Notes under the pieces: model-generated
What the model was told of the DNA's origin: nothing
Databases searched by the model: none
Seen by the model: the letters and a program-made list of their open reading frames with translations, nothing else
Part shown: in pieces, positions 42,590 to 51,999 of the stretch
How the letters are laid out: the number at the start of each line of letters is the position of its first letter
Numbering within the stretch: the first letter of the stretch is position 1
Program-made: the position numbers and the translations under genes
Origin: Mycolicibacterium crocinum
GTDB taxonomy: Bacteria; Actinomycetota; Actinomycetes; Mycobacteriales; Mycobacteriaceae
Assembly (NCBI RefSeq): GCF_022370635.2
Contig: NZ_CP092362.2
Location: 5,580,001 to 5,644,000, forward strand
DNA: 64,000 bases
Reading direction: 5' to 3'

Positions 42590-43374
42590 CCGTCTACCGT
42601 ATGCGACGGGCCACCCCGTTCGTAACCAGGTCGGGAAGTGCGGCCCATCTGTGATGCCGGGGCGTGCGCATCGAAACTCACCTCGTCGTCGAGCAACGGT
42701 TGCGGCATCCGCCGGAAGCGGCCGGTGCCGGGCACCGACGCCCACACCGCCAGGGCGAGCAGCCCGTCGAGCACCAGGGCCAGCACCGTCACCAGCAACG
42801 CACCCACCAACGCGAGGTAGAACTGGCGGACCTTGATGCCGTCGATCAAATAGCGGCCCAACCCGCCGAGGCTGGCATACGCGGCCACCGTCGCGGTCGC
42901 CACCACCTGAAGGGTGGCGGTGCGCAGCCCACCCAGAATCAGCGGCAGCGCATTCGGCACTTCGACGCGCAGCAAAACCCTGGTCTCGGTCATGCCCATC
43001 GACCGGGCGGCGTCTGTCACCGCCGGGTCGACGTTGGCGATCCCGGCGTAGGTGCCGGCCAGCAGCGGCGGAATGCCGAGCAGCATCAGCGCGACCGTCG
43101 GCGGCAGCAGCCCCAGCCCCCACAGCAGCACTCCGAGCAGCAGCACGCCGAGAGTGGGCAGCGCCCGCAGCGCATTGACGCCGGTGACCACCAGGAAGGT
43201 GCCGCGCCCGGTATGCCCGATCAACAAGCCGAGCGGGATGGCGATGAGCGCAGAGACGACCACGGCCACCGCGGTGTACTGCAAGTGTTCCAGGATGCGC
43301 ACCCCGAGCCCGGCCCGGCCACCCCAGTTGGCGCCGGTGAAGATGTAGGCCAGCGCCTGATGCAAGAAGTTCAT
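42586..43374 (-). CDS. proZ: Osmoprotectant-type ABC transporter permease
   Basis: A 262-residue permease with about six membrane helices (VAVVVSALIAIPLGLLIG, GLLPPTVALMLLGIPPLL, LVGALLVTVLALVLDG) and the coupling loop MGMTETRVLLRVEVPNALPLIL. Family: OpuBB/ProW-like transporters for glycine betaine, choline or carnitine. ATG 43374 overlaps the stop of the proW gene by four bases. The C-terminal 45 residues after the last helix are polar and variable. Confidence 0.9.
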   Translation of the reverse strand: MNFLHQALAYIFTGANWGGRAGLGVRILEHLQYTAVAVVVSALIAIPLGLLIGHTGRGTFLVVTGVNALRALPTLGVLLLGVLLWGLGLLPPTVALMLLGIPPLLAGTYAGIANVDPAVTDAARSMGMTETRVLLRVEVPNALPLILGGLRTATLQVVATATVAAYASLGGLGRYLIDGIKVRQFYLALVGALLVTVLALVLDGLLALAVWASVPGTGRFRRMPQPLLDDEVSFDAHAPASQMGRTSRPGYERGGPSHTVDG

Positions 43375-44015
43375 GCGCCCGCCTTCACCCGGGCCCACGG
43401 GGTGATCAGCCGGCCGGCCAGCAGGATCAGCACGTCGACGACGATCGCCAGCAGGAAGATCGCGATGATGCCCGCAACGATCTGGTCGCTCTTGTCGGAC
43501 TGGTAGCCCTCGGTGAACCAGGTTCCCAGGCCGCCGATTCCGATGACCGAACCCACCGACACCATCGAGATGTTGGTCACGGCGACCACCCGCAACCCGG
43601 CGATGAGAACCGGAATCGACAGTGGCAGTTCGACTTTCAGCATCCGCGACACGCGGGTGTAGCCGACGGCGGTGGCGGCGTCGCGCACCTGGGCAGGCAC
43701 CGCATCAAGGGCTTCCGGCACCGCCCGCACCAACAGTGCGGTGGTGTAGAGGGTGAGCGCGACGATGACGTTGGCCTCGTCGAGGATTCGGGTCGGGATG
43801 ATCAGGGGCAGCACCACGAACAGCGCCAGCGACGGAATTGTGAAGATGATGCTGGCCGTCACCGTGGTCAGTCGGCGCAACACCGTGGTGCGCCACACGT
43901 AGGCGCCCAGCGGCACCGCGATCACCAGACCGAGGACCACTGGAACCAGCGAGAGCCGAAGATGGATCACGGTCAGCGCCCACGCTTTGTCCAGATGGGT
44001 GAGTAGATAATTCAT
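43371..44015 (-). CDS. proW: Osmoprotectant-type ABC transporter permease
   Basis: A 214-residue permease, shorter than ProZ, with helices such as LVPVVLGLVIAVPLGAYV and IIAIFLLAIVVDVLILLAG, and the coupling loop VGYTRVSRMLKVELPLSIPVLI. SVIGIGGLGTWFTEGYQ is typical of the family. It pairs with ProZ to form the pore. It overlaps both neighbours by four bases, so proV, proW and proZ are coupled. Confidence 0.9.
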   Translation of the reverse strand: MNYLLTHLDKAWALTVIHLRLSLVPVVLGLVIAVPLGAYVWRTTVLRRLTTVTASIIFTIPSLALFVVLPLIIPTRILDEANVIVALTLYTTALLVRAVPEALDAVPAQVRDAATAVGYTRVSRMLKVELPLSIPVLIAGLRVVAVTNISMVSVGSVIGIGGLGTWFTEGYQSDKSDQIVAGIIAIFLLAIVVDVLILLAGRLITPWARVKAGA

Positions 44016-45109
44016 GTGGCCCGCTGCTTTTCCAGCGCATCGAGCACGTCGTCGGCTTTCACCCCACCGATCACCTGACCGCCGTCGTCAACGGCCACTC
44101 CCAGACCGGCGGGTGAGGACAGCGCCGCGTCCAGCGCGAGTCGCAGCGTGCCGCCCGGCCCGAACAGCGATCCGCCCGCAATTGTGCTGTCGTACAACGA
44201 GCTTCCGCTGCGGTGCAGCTGTACTCCGTCGGCGTCGAGCCAGGCGTAGGGCCGGCCGTCGTCCCTCGTCACCAGCCGCCAGTCACCCGGTCCTAGCGTC
44301 AGCGCATCGATCTCGGCTTCTTTGACCGTCTGAATGTCGTGCAGCGGCAACCCTGCCGCCTGGCGGAACTGCAGCCCGCGGTAGCCGCGGTCGGAGCCGA
44401 TGAAGCCGGAGACGAATTCGTTTGCGGGGTTGGACAACAACCGGGCGGGGGCATCGTACTGCTGCAGGGTGCCGCCGGGGCCGAACACCGCGACCCGGTC
44501 ACCCAGTTTGATCGCCTCGTCGATGTCGTGGGTGACGAACACGATCGTCTTGTGCAGTTCGCCCTGCAGGCGCAGGATTTCGGCCTGCAGTTCGTCACGC
44601 ACCACCGGGTCGACCGCAGAGAACGGTTCGTCCATCAACAGGACGGGTGGATCCGCGGCCAGCGCGCGAGCCACGCCGACGCGCTGCTGTTGGCCGCCGG
44701 ACAGCTGCGCGGGATAACGATCGCCGAGTTTGGGATCCAGACCCACTCGCTCGAGAACCGCATAGGCGGCCTTGCGAGCGGTCCGCCGAGACTCGCCCTT
44801 GAGCACCGGTACCGTCGCGACGTTGTCGACCACCCGCTGATGCGGCATCAGGCCGCCGCTTTGGATGACGTAACCGATCCCGAGCCGCAGCTTCACCGGG
44901 TTGACACCGGCGATATCGCGGCCGTCGACGGTGATCGTCCCGGAGGTGGGCTCGATCATCCGGTTGATCATCCGCATCGAGGTGGTCTTGCCGCAGCCCG
45001 ACGGCCCGACGAAGACGGTCAGCGTGCCGGTCGGCACCTCCATGCTCAGATCGTCGACGGCGACGGTCCCGTCCGGGTAGGTCTTGGTGACGCCTGTGAA
45101 GGTGATCAT
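44012..45109 (-). CDS. proV: Osmoprotectant-type ABC transporter ATPase with C-terminal regulatory extension
   Basis: A 365-residue ATPase: Walker A GPSGCGKTTSMRMINRM, GLMPHQRVVDNVATVP, signature LSGGQQQRVGVARAL, Walker B VLLMDEPFSAVDP and FVTHDIDEAIKLGDR. After residue about 235 there is a CBS-type extension (SDRGYRGLQFRQAAGLPL, GVAVDDGGQVIGGVKADDVL). CBS modules in this family sense ionic strength or cyclic di-AMP. It begins at the base next to the proX stop. Confidence 0.92.
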   Translation of the reverse strand: MITFTGVTKTYPDGTVAVDDLSMEVPTGTLTVFVGPSGCGKTTSMRMINRMIEPTSGTITVDGRDIAGVNPVKLRLGIGYVIQSGGLMPHQRVVDNVATVPVLKGESRRTARKAAYAVLERVGLDPKLGDRYPAQLSGGQQQRVGVARALAADPPVLLMDEPFSAVDPVVRDELQAEILRLQGELHKTIVFVTHDIDEAIKLGDRVAVFGPGGTLQQYDAPARLLSNPANEFVSGFIGSDRGYRGLQFRQAAGLPLHDIQTVKEAEIDALTLGPGDWRLVTRDDGRPYAWLDADGVQLHRSGSSLYDSTIAGGSLFGPGGTLRLALDAALSSPAGLGVAVDDGGQVIGGVKADDVLDALEKQRAT

Positions 45110-46063
45110 CTATTTCCCGATCGGTTTGTCGAAACCGTTGTCACGGATCCACTTTCGCGCCGCCTCATCGGGGTCGACGCCGGAGTTGCCGGAGACGGCG
45201 GTGTTGAGATCGATAAGCCCCTGCGTACTGAGCTTCGCCGACACCGCGTCCAGCACCGTCTTGAGCTCGTCGGACTTCTTCTGCGAACTGACCAGCGGCA
45301 CGACGTTGGCGGCCAGGAAGTTGTTCTTGGGGTCCTCCAACACGACCAGCTTGTTCTGCGGGATCGCCGGTGAGGTGCTGAAAATGTCCGCGGCGGTGAC
45401 GGTGCCGTCGGTCAGTGCACGTACCGTTGCCGGGCCGCCGCCGTCGCTGATCGCGACGAAGTTGTCGGGCTTGATGTCCAGGCCGTACTTGGCTTTTAGC
45501 CCCGGCAACCCCTCGGTGCGATTCAGGAACTCCGATGGGGCACCGAACTTGACCTCTGGCGAGTGGGCAGCCAAATCGCCGATGGTCTTGAGATTCCACT
45601 TCTGCGCGGTGGCCTCGGAGACCGCGACGGTGTCGGTGTCGTTGGCCGGTGACGGGGTCAGGATCGACAGGTCACCGGGCAGCACCCGGAACAACGCCAG
45701 TTCCACCTGATCCGGTGTGGTCACCGTGGTCTTGGAGTCGAAGTACTGCAACAGGTTTCCGGTGTATTCGGGCACCAGGTCGATGGAGTGGTCGCGCACC
45801 GCGGGTATGTAGGTCTCGCGGCTACCGATGCCGAACTGCCGCCCCACGGTGAAACCGTTGGCCTCCAAGGCCTGCGCGTAGATCTCGGCGATGATCTTCG
45901 ATTCGGGGAAGTCCGCCGAGCCGACGACCAGATTTTTCAGATCCCCCGACGCCGATCCGCCACCGAGGGGATTGGCACTGCCACAGGCGGCCACCATTGG
46001 CAGCACGAGCGTGAACAGTATCGCCGCAAACCACAGTCGCTTTCCGCCCCGCGACGCATTCAT
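45110..46063 (-). CDS. proX: Osmoprotectant-type ABC transporter substrate-binding lipoprotein
   Basis: A 317-residue lipoprotein: signal MNASRGGKRLWFAAILFTLV with lipobox VAAC, then the OpuAC-type binding domain beginning LVVGSADFPESKIIAEIYAQ. Pieces QFGIGSRETYIPAV and DLVPEYTGNLLQYF resemble the quaternary-amine binding pocket of the family. It delivers glycine betaine, choline or proline to ProWZV. I choose ATG 46063 for the signal peptide; the frame is open to 46117. First gene of the transporter operon; matches Rv3759c. Confidence 0.92.
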   Translation of the reverse strand: MNASRGGKRLWFAAILFTLVLPMVAACGSANPLGGGSASGDLKNLVVGSADFPESKIIAEIYAQALEANGFTVGRQFGIGSRETYIPAVRDHSIDLVPEYTGNLLQYFDSKTTVTTPDQVELALFRVLPGDLSILTPSPANDTDTVAVSEATAQKWNLKTIGDLAAHSPEVKFGAPSEFLNRTEGLPGLKAKYGLDIKPDNFVAISDGGGPATVRALTDGTVTAADIFSTSPAIPQNKLVVLEDPKNNFLAANVVPLVSSQKKSDELKTVLDAVSAKLSTQGLIDLNTAVSGNSGVDPDEAARKWIRDNGFDKPIGK

Positions 46064-46202
46064 GCGCGTCCTTTCACCCGACCCGTATCTGGAGACAGTA
46101 ATGGCACCACGCATCACCCGCCCGGGTTTGGATCAGCGCAAACGTCATCATTCCGTCACGACGGCATTGTTTCCGCACACCCTGGGAGGGAACAATGAGC
46201 AG

Positions 46203-46565
46203 ATGACGAGTGAACCGTTGGGCCCGACCCACGAGCCCACGCCGCCCATCCCGCCGGCGCCGCCAGCCCCGGCGACCAGCACGCCCGCGTCGGTCAAGGA
46301 AGTCAAGTTCACCCGCGCCGCGGCCCTGTGGTCTTCGGTGATCGCCGGACTGTTGGTTCTGACGATCCTGCTGGTCTTCATCGCCCAGAACACCGAATCG
46401 GCATCGTTCGCGTTCTTCGGCTGGCACTGGTCGCTACCCCTGGGCGTCGCGATCCTGATGGCGGCGGTGGCCGGCGGCCTGGTGACCGTCCTGGCCGGGG
46501 CGGCGCGCATCTTCCAACTCCGCCGCGCCGCGAAGAAGAACCTGAAGGCAGCCCGTCAGATCTAG
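46203..46565 (+). CDS. LapA-domain small membrane protein (Rv3760 type)
   Basis: A 120-residue protein: proline-rich N-terminus (TPPIPPAPPAPATSTP), first helix ALWSSVIAGLLVLTILLVFI, then AQNTESASFAFFGWHWSLPLG, the lipopolysaccharide-assembly-A (DUF1049) signature, and a second helix ILMAAVAGGLVTVLAG with a basic tail RAAKKNLKAARQ. Role in mycobacteria unknown. The start ATG at 46203 is preceded by GAGCAG; GGGAGG lies further upstream. It is divergent from proX and its end overlaps the convergent phosphotransferase gene by four bases. Confidence 0.82.
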   Translation: MTSEPLGPTHEPTPPIPPAPPAPATSTPASVKEVKFTRAAALWSSVIAGLLVLTILLVFIAQNTESASFAFFGWHWSLPLGVAILMAAVAGGLVTVLAGAARIFQLRRAAKKNLKAARQI

Positions 46566-47590
46566 CCGAACGCCTGCAGGCCGCGGCTGATCAGCACGGC
46601 GACGGCCTCGCCTGCCTGGTCATCGTCACCGTCGGCGGCGTCGGCGGCCATCCGCCGCCGAAAGTCGATGCCGGCCACAATGATCGCCAGCTTGAAATAT
46701 CCGAGGGCCATCTGGAAGTTCCAGTGCGCCAAGGGGTTCCCCGACACTACCGAATAGCGCTGCGCCATATCGTCCGCCGACGGCATCTGCGGTGCGGTCC
46801 ACGACTTCTGCTCGCTGGAAATCAGATCCAACATCGGATCTCGTTGCACGCACATCACCGCGACATCCGCCAGCGGGTCACCGAGGGTGGACATCTCCCA
46901 ATCCAGAACTGCCCGAACGATTGTCGGGTCAGCAGGGTCGATGATCGTGTTGTCAATGCGATAGTCGCCGTGCACGATCGAACTCCGGCTCTCGGCGGGC
47001 ACCGCGCCGGCCAGTTTGGCGTGCAGCCGCTCGACGTCGGCGTCGCGCGGGTCGTCGGCCAGCCGCACATGCTGCCACTGCGAACCCCAACGCCGCACCT
47101 GCCGTTCGAGGTATCCGATGGGTTTGCCGAAGTCACCGAGGCCCACGGCCTCGGGGTCGATCTCGTGGAGGTCGACCAGAACCCGGATTAGGCTGTCGAC
47201 ACAATCACTCACCACATCGGCGTCACCGAGCGCATCCAACTCGGCACGCGTGCGAACCACTTGACCCGCCACGTATTCGACCATCTGGAACGGCGCACCC
47301 CCGACCGAGTCGTCGTCACGCATGGTGACCGCGGGCGCAACCGGTACCGGGCTGCCGGCCAGGGCTGCGACCACCCGGTATTCGCGTGCCATGTCGTGCG
47401 CCGACGGAGTGAGACCGTGCAGCGGTGGGCGGCGCAGCACCCACTTGGACGCGTCGTCGAAGATCAGGAAGGTCAGGTTGGACCGGCCTCCGGAGATGAA
47501 CTCGGCCTGCAGCTCACCGCTACGCGGGATGCCTGCCGAACGCAGGTGCCGGTCCAGTGCCGCGAGGTCGAGCCCGTCGGTAGAAGTCAC
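46562..47590 (-). CDS. Aminoglycoside-phosphotransferase-like family protein (ACAD10/11 kinase type)
   Basis: A 342-residue kinase-fold protein: FISGGRSNLTFLI nucleotide loop, SIVHGDYRIDNTII with the catalytic Asp, and VLDWEMSTLGDPLADVA with the metal-binding Asp. This subgroup is usually tied to acyl-CoA dehydrogenases and resembles the kinase domain of ACAD10/ACAD11, which phosphorylates 4-hydroxyacyl-CoA. It corresponds to Rv3761c by position (annotated fadE36, although not a dehydrogenase). A histidine phosphatase lies upstream, 13 bp away. Confidence 0.87.
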   Translation of the reverse strand: MTSTDGLDLAALDRHLRSAGIPRSGELQAEFISGGRSNLTFLIFDDASKWVLRRPPLHGLTPSAHDMAREYRVVAALAGSPVPVAPAVTMRDDDSVGGAPFQMVEYVAGQVVRTRAELDALGDADVVSDCVDSLIRVLVDLHEIDPEAVGLGDFGKPIGYLERQVRRWGSQWQHVRLADDPRDADVERLHAKLAGAVPAESRSSIVHGDYRIDNTIIDPADPTIVRAVLDWEMSTLGDPLADVAVMCVQRDPMLDLISSEQKSWTAPQMPSADDMAQRYSVVSGNPLAHWNFQMALGYFKLAIIVAGIDFRRRMAADAADGDDDQAGEAVAVLISRGLQAFG

Positions 47591-47603
47591 CCGCTATGTA
47601 TAG

Positions 47604-48212
47604 CTAATCGCGTTGGTTGCGCGGCAAGAGATCCCAAACATGTTCGGTGGTGTTGACGGCCGCCACCGTGCCGAACCCGCTGCGGGCGTACAGCAGGCGG
47701 GTGATCGACACGTAGTCGATCGGGAACGACAGCAACCGCTTGGTGCCCAGCAGTTCGTGCAGGATCACGTTGATCACCCCGCCGTGGCTGAACACGGCCA
47801 CGGTCTCGTCATGCTCGGCGGCCGCGACGATATCGGACAACGCGGCGGCGATACGGCCACGAAACTCGCCCTCGTCGACACTGCTGGGCAGCCGGCCCTC
47901 GGCCATCCGCGCCCACTCCTCGGGCTTCTCCTTTCGTACCTGTTCGATCGGCACGTAGTGGGACAGCCCGCGGTCGTACTCGGCGAGCCGCTCGTCGATG
48001 TCGATGGTCAGGCCGAGGGCCTTTGCGACGGGCTCGCCGGTTTGGATCGCCCGTCGCTGCGGGCTGCTGATCAGCCGGGTGATCGGAAATCGGGCCAGTG
48101 CGTCGGGCAGCCGCCCGGCCTGCTCCCAGCCCGCCTCGGACAGTTCCGGATCGGCGCCTTCACCGGCCTCGGTGCGGTGGGGCAAAGCGTGCCTGACGAG
48201 CAGCAGCTGCAT
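47604..48212 (-). CDS. Histidine phosphatase family protein
   Basis: A 202-residue phosphoglycerate-mutase-fold phosphatase: LLLVRHALPHRTEAG supplies the phospho-accepting histidine and arginine (RHA rather than RHG), SSPQRRAIQTGEPVA the second arginine, and VAVFSHGGVINVIL the second histidine. Substrate unknown. It lies 13 bp upstream of the phosphotransferase-like gene, and a kinase and a phosphatase may act on the same acyl-CoA derived substrate. The IS30 element is inserted 58 bp before its start. Confidence 0.87.
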   Translation of the reverse strand: MQLLLVRHALPHRTEAGEGADPELSEAGWEQAGRLPDALARFPITRLISSPQRRAIQTGEPVAKALGLTIDIDERLAEYDRGLSHYVPIEQVRKEKPEEWARMAEGRLPSSVDEGEFRGRIAAALSDIVAAAEHDETVAVFSHGGVINVILHELLGTKRLLSFPIDYVSITRLLYARSGFGTVAAVNTTEHVWDLLPRNQRD

Positions 48213-48269
48213 GGGTGACGTGGTCCTTTCACGCGCCGAGCGTGGGGGCTATCGCGGATCTGTCGACTT

Positions 48270-49573
48270 GGGTTCAAGGGTCTAGTGCAACAGCTCCTAG
48301 CTGAGGGGTTGTTTGGTGCGTCCTGGTCATCCGCCTTCGACGGTTCGTTTGTTCTGGGCTCGTGTCCGCTTGGGTGATTCAGTCGATGAGGCCGCGATAG
48401 CCGCCGGCGTGCCACCGACCACTGGTAGGCAGTGGTTCGGTAACGCTGGCGGGGTGAAGCCGAAGATTGTTTCTGGTGTGGCCCGGCGATATACACGGCT
48501 GAGTTTCCTTGAGCGGGAACAGATCGCGTTGGGGGTTGCCGCCCAGGAGCCGATTCGCTCCATCGCCGAGCGGTTGGATCGGTCGGCCTCGACGATCAGC
48601 CGCGAAATCAAACGCAACAGCTCCGATGGTCGCAACAAGTACCGTCCGCAGTTCCGGTTCGGTGCACCCTGGCGGGGCGGGCCGTTGCGACGGCCGCACT
48701 ATTTCGCCAGCGCCGCTCAGGGGCGCGCGCAACGCAACGCCCGCCGTCGGCACCCGCGCAAGCTGGCCGCCAACCAGCGCCTGCACGATCACGTGCAAAC
48801 TTGGCTCAAGGACTTTCTCAGCCCCGAGCAGATCGCCCAGCGGCTGGTGGCGGAGTTTCCCGACGACCTGGAGATGCGCGTGTCTCACGAGACGATCTAC
48901 CAGTCGATATATGTGCAGGGTAAAGGGAATTTACGTCGCGAACTCCACCTGTGCCTGCGCACCGGCCGGGCATTGCGTCATCCCCGGCGCCGCCCCGGGG
49001 AACGCCGCGGACGCATCCCGGGCATGGTCAACATCAGCAAGCGTCCCGCCGAAGTCCTCGACCGGGCGCTACCTGGGCATTGGGAGGGCGATCTGATCTT
49101 GGGCAGCACGGAGTCTGGGTCGGCGATCGGCACTGTGGTGGAGCGATCGACCCGATATGCGCTGCTGTTGCACCTGCCCGAGAATCACACCGCCGAAGCG
49201 GTGCAGAACGCGATCGTGGCCAAGATGTCGCAGTTGCCGGCGCTGCTGCGCCAGACCTTGACCTGGGATCAGGGCAAGGAGATGTCCAATCATGCACAGA
49301 TCGCCGAGGCGCTCGATTTGGAGATCTACTTCTGCGACCCGCACTCCCCGTGGCAGCGCGGCACGAATGAGAACACCAATGGTCTTCTGCGCCAATGGTT
49401 CCCTAAAGGAACCGACCTGTCGGTGTTCCCCGAGGACTATCTCGACTACGTCGCCGCCAAACTCAACAACCGCCCACGCAAGACCCTCGGCTGGAAAACA
49501 CCCGCCCGAGCACTCGACGAACTACTGTCCAAGCCGTCCGATCCACCCGCTGTTGCACTAGCACCTTGAATCC
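48270..49573 (+). mobile_element. IS30-family insertion sequence
   Basis: Terminal inverted repeats are visible: TTCAAGGGTCTAGTGCAACAGC at 48273-48294 (the core CTAGTGCAACAGC is exact) pairs with the complement of 49549-49570, two mismatches in 22; two further G pairs extend both ends to 48270 and 49573. One full-length transposase gene lies between. I cannot see a convincing target duplication. The element lies between the phosphatase and acyl-CoA dehydrogenase genes. Confidence 0.88.
48316..49569 (+). CDS. IS30-family transposase
   Basis: A 417-residue DDE transposase. N-terminal helix-turn-helix domains: DEAAIAAGVPPTTGRQWF and LSFLEREQIALGVAAQEPIR with DRSASTISREIKRN. The catalytic region has GHWEGDLILGSTESGSAIGT (first D), LTWDQGKEMSNH (second D) and WQRGTNENTNGLLRQWFPKGT (E), the IS30 signature. 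Start taken as the GTG at 48316, seven bases after GAGGGG. The stop lies inside the right inverted repeat. Confidence 0.95.
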   Translation: MRPGHPPSTVRLFWARVRLGDSVDEAAIAAGVPPTTGRQWFGNAGGVKPKIVSGVARRYTRLSFLEREQIALGVAAQEPIRSIAERLDRSASTISREIKRNSSDGRNKYRPQFRFGAPWRGGPLRRPHYFASAAQGRAQRNARRRHPRKLAANQRLHDHVQTWLKDFLSPEQIAQRLVAEFPDDLEMRVSHETIYQSIYVQGKGNLRRELHLCLRTGRALRHPRRRPGERRGRIPGMVNISKRPAEVLDRALPGHWEGDLILGSTESGSAIGTVVERSTRYALLLHLPENHTAEAVQNAIVAKMSQLPALLRQTLTWDQGKEMSNHAQIAEALDLEIYFCDPHSPWQRGTNENTNGLLRQWFPKGTDLSVFPEDYLDYVAAKLNNRPRKTLGWKTPARALDELLSKPSDPPAVALAP

Positions 49574-49623
49574 GCCCGACGATTTTCAACGATATCCCGC
49601 ACGCTCGGCGGTCAAGACCGCCG

Positions 49624-50784
49624 TCAACGTTTGGCCGGCGGGGCGTAGCTGGGCCGACCGAGGCCGAGGATCTGCTGGGCGATCATATTGCGGAAGATCT
49701 CCAGGGTTCCGCCGTAAATGCCGGTGGGAGAAGCCAATCGGAAGATGTACTCTGCACCGCCGTCGTCGACCGCGCCCCTGGTGCCGACCGGCAGACTGGC
49801 GGCGGTGCCCAGGATGTCCATCAGATCCGGTGCGATCTCCCGCATCGTCTGCGCGATCGACACCCGGCCCGACATCGCCGGCGCGCTCAACGCCACCTCC
49901 AGGCGGGCCGCCGCGCGGCCCAGTCGGTAGGCCACCGCGTCGTCGTCCACCCGTGCCACGGCGGCCACCCGGTCGACGGCCTCGGCGGTGAGCAGGATGT
50001 GCTCGGTCATCGTCGCCAGCTTCTGCAGGCCTTCGGTGTCGCGCTCGATGGTGCCGTGCTCGGCGTTGAGCGCGTCCCGCAGCACCGTCCAGCCGCCGTT
50101 GACCGCACCGACGCGATACTTGTCGTCGACGCGGACGTCGCTGTAGTAGGTGATGTTGGTGCGATCCCCGTCGACCGTGCGGATCCCCTGGATTTCCACG
50201 CCCGGCGAATCCAGCGGAACCAGGAACATCGTCAGGCTCTTGTGTTTGGGCGCATCCGGGTCGGTGTTGGTGATCAGGAAGACGTACTGCGCGTTGTGCG
50301 CGTTCGACGTGAACATCTTGGAGCCGTTGATAATCCACGCGTCGCCGTCCCGCACCGCCCGCGTCTTGCATGTCGCGACGTCGGACCCGCCCTCGGGCTC
50401 GGTGTAGCCCAGGCACAGCCTGCGGTGCCCTGAAAGGACGGCCGGCATGAGCTCGGCGACCAGATCCGGGTCGGCGAACTTAGCGACCGCCTTGGCCACC
50501 ATCATCGTGGTCGGCCAGTGGAACCACGGGGCGTGCACCCGGCCGATCTCCAGCTCCCAGATCCTGCGCTGCACGGCGGTGAACCCGCCGTTGGCCTCGT
50601 CGTGGAAGTCTTTGGCCAGATACCCGCGCTCGCCGAGCGCCAGATGCAGACCCTCGTGGAAGTTCTCCCCCGTCTGCCGATCGTGCTGAATCACCTCGTC
50701 GGTCACCAACTCGGCGAGGTCCGCGCGCACCTGACGCTGAAACTCCTCGTCCTCGCGGGACAGCGCGACCAGGGAGAAATCCAT
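49624..50784 (-). CDS. Acyl-CoA dehydrogenase family protein
   Basis: A 386-residue flavoprotein: LCLGYTEPEGGSDVATCKTR is the FAD/substrate motif, WIINGSKMFTSNAHNAQYV the middle beta domain, and GTLEIFRNMIAQQILGLGRP the C-terminal closing motif. It oxidises an acyl-CoA to the enoyl-CoA. ATG 50784 is used; the open extension to 50874 is unsupported. It lies 14 bp after the class III CoA-transferase gene, which probably supplies its CoA ester. The IS30 element lies about 50 bp beyond its stop. Confidence 0.92.
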   Translation of the reverse strand: MDFSLVALSREDEEFQRQVRADLAELVTDEVIQHDRQTGENFHEGLHLALGERGYLAKDFHDEANGGFTAVQRRIWELEIGRVHAPWFHWPTTMMVAKAVAKFADPDLVAELMPAVLSGHRRLCLGYTEPEGGSDVATCKTRAVRDGDAWIINGSKMFTSNAHNAQYVFLITNTDPDAPKHKSLTMFLVPLDSPGVEIQGIRTVDGDRTNITYYSDVRVDDKYRVGAVNGGWTVLRDALNAEHGTIERDTEGLQKLATMTEHILLTAEAVDRVAAVARVDDDAVAYRLGRAAARLEVALSAPAMSGRVSIAQTMREIAPDLMDILGTAASLPVGTRGAVDDGGAEYIFRLASPTGIYGGTLEIFRNMIAQQILGLGRPSYAPPAKR

Positions 50785-50798
50785 GGCCGTTACATTAC

Positions 50799-51950
50799 TC
50801 AGCCTTGTTGTAACTCCGCCAGAATCTCGTCGGTGTGCTCGCCGAGCTGTGGGGCGGCCGACCGCGGTGCCCACGGGGTGCCGTGGAAATCGGCCGGGGT
50901 GGCGATCATCGGGCCGCCGTCGGGGACGTCGACCAGACCGCCCGCGGCATGGAACTGCTCGTCACCGAGCACGTCCTCCATCGAGTTCACCGGCGACCAG
51001 AACAGGTCAGGTTCGTTGTCGAACACTGAAGCCCACTCGGCCAACGTCTTGGTCGCGAAGATCTCGTCGAGAGTCGCGATCAATTCACGGGAGTTGATCG
51101 CGCGGTCCCTGGCGGTGGTGAACCGGTTGTCGCTCAACCACTCCGGACGCCCCACCGCACGGCACAACGAGGGCCAGTGCCGGTCGGCTTCCAGACCGAC
51201 GATCCAGAGTCGCCGGCCGTCGGCGGTGAGGTAGTTGTTCATGCACGGGTTGAACATCGTCTCGCGCTGACCGATCGCGATGGGCCTGCCGGTCTGCAGG
51301 AAGGTGTTGAGGTCGAAGCTCACGGTGTAGGCGCCCTGGCGGTACAGCGAGGTGGTCACCAGCTGTCCTTCACCGGTGCGGGCGCGGGCGACCAGCGCGG
51401 CGTTGATCGCCGCGGCCAGCGTCATCCCGGTCATGTGGTCGCCCATCCCGCCGCGCTGGAACGGTGGGCTGTCGCCGGGGCGGGTCAGCAGGTCCGCCAC
51501 CCCGGAGCGGGCCCAGAACGCGGCGACGTCGTAGGCCGGGCGGTTGGCTTCCGGTCCGGTCTCGCCGTATCCGGTGATCAACCCGTACACCAGGCCCGGG
51601 TTGAGCGTGGCCACCTTCTCGTAGTCCAGGTCGAGCCGGGCAAGAGCGTCGGGCCGGACGTTCGTCACGAAAACGTCTGCGGCCGCCAGCAATTGGCGAG
51701 CGGTTGCCAGACCGCCGTCGGTGGTGAGGTCGAGCACGATGCTGCGCTTGGACCGGTTGTCCATCTCGAACGGTGGGTTGGCATCGTCGTCGAGGCCGAG
51801 CATCCGGCCGAACATCCGGCCGGGGTCACCGGTCGGAGGCTCGATCTTGACGACGTCGGCGCCCCAGTCGGCCAGGATTCCCCCAGCGGCCGGCCCGGCT
51901 ACCCAGACGCCGAGCTCGACAACCTTGATGCCCTCCAGCGGTCCGGCCAT
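50799..51950 (-). CDS. CaiB/BaiF (class III) CoA-transferase
   Basis: A 383-residue CoA-transferase: VVELGVWVAGPAAGGILADW with GADVVKIEPPTGDPGR, SKRSIVLDLTTDGG and VFVTNVRPDAL, all typical of family III. It moves CoA between organic acids, starting or feeding the acyl-CoA oxidation by the downstream dehydrogenase. Its start lies 50 bp from an inverted-repeat operator that also precedes the divergent operon. Substrate unknown. Confidence 0.92.
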   Translation of the reverse strand: MAGPLEGIKVVELGVWVAGPAAGGILADWGADVVKIEPPTGDPGRMFGRMLGLDDDANPPFEMDNRSKRSIVLDLTTDGGLATARQLLAAADVFVTNVRPDALARLDLDYEKVATLNPGLVYGLITGYGETGPEANRPAYDVAAFWARSGVADLLTRPGDSPPFQRGGMGDHMTGMTLAAAINAALVARARTGEGQLVTTSLYRQGAYTVSFDLNTFLQTGRPIAIGQRETMFNPCMNNYLTADGRRLWIVGLEADRHWPSLCRAVGRPEWLSDNRFTTARDRAINSRELIATLDEIFATKTLAEWASVFDNEPDLFWSPVNSMEDVLGDEQFHAAGGLVDVPDGGPMIATPADFHGTPWAPRSAAPQLGEHTDEILAELQQG

Positions 51951-51999
51951 CGACGCCCCTTTCGCTATGCGTTCGCCAAAGGCTAGTGGTTCCGCGTCG

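Noticed and set aside
48270..49573. Target duplication of the IS30-family element
   Set aside because: Flanking bases on the two sides do not match convincingly at any of the possible boundaries.
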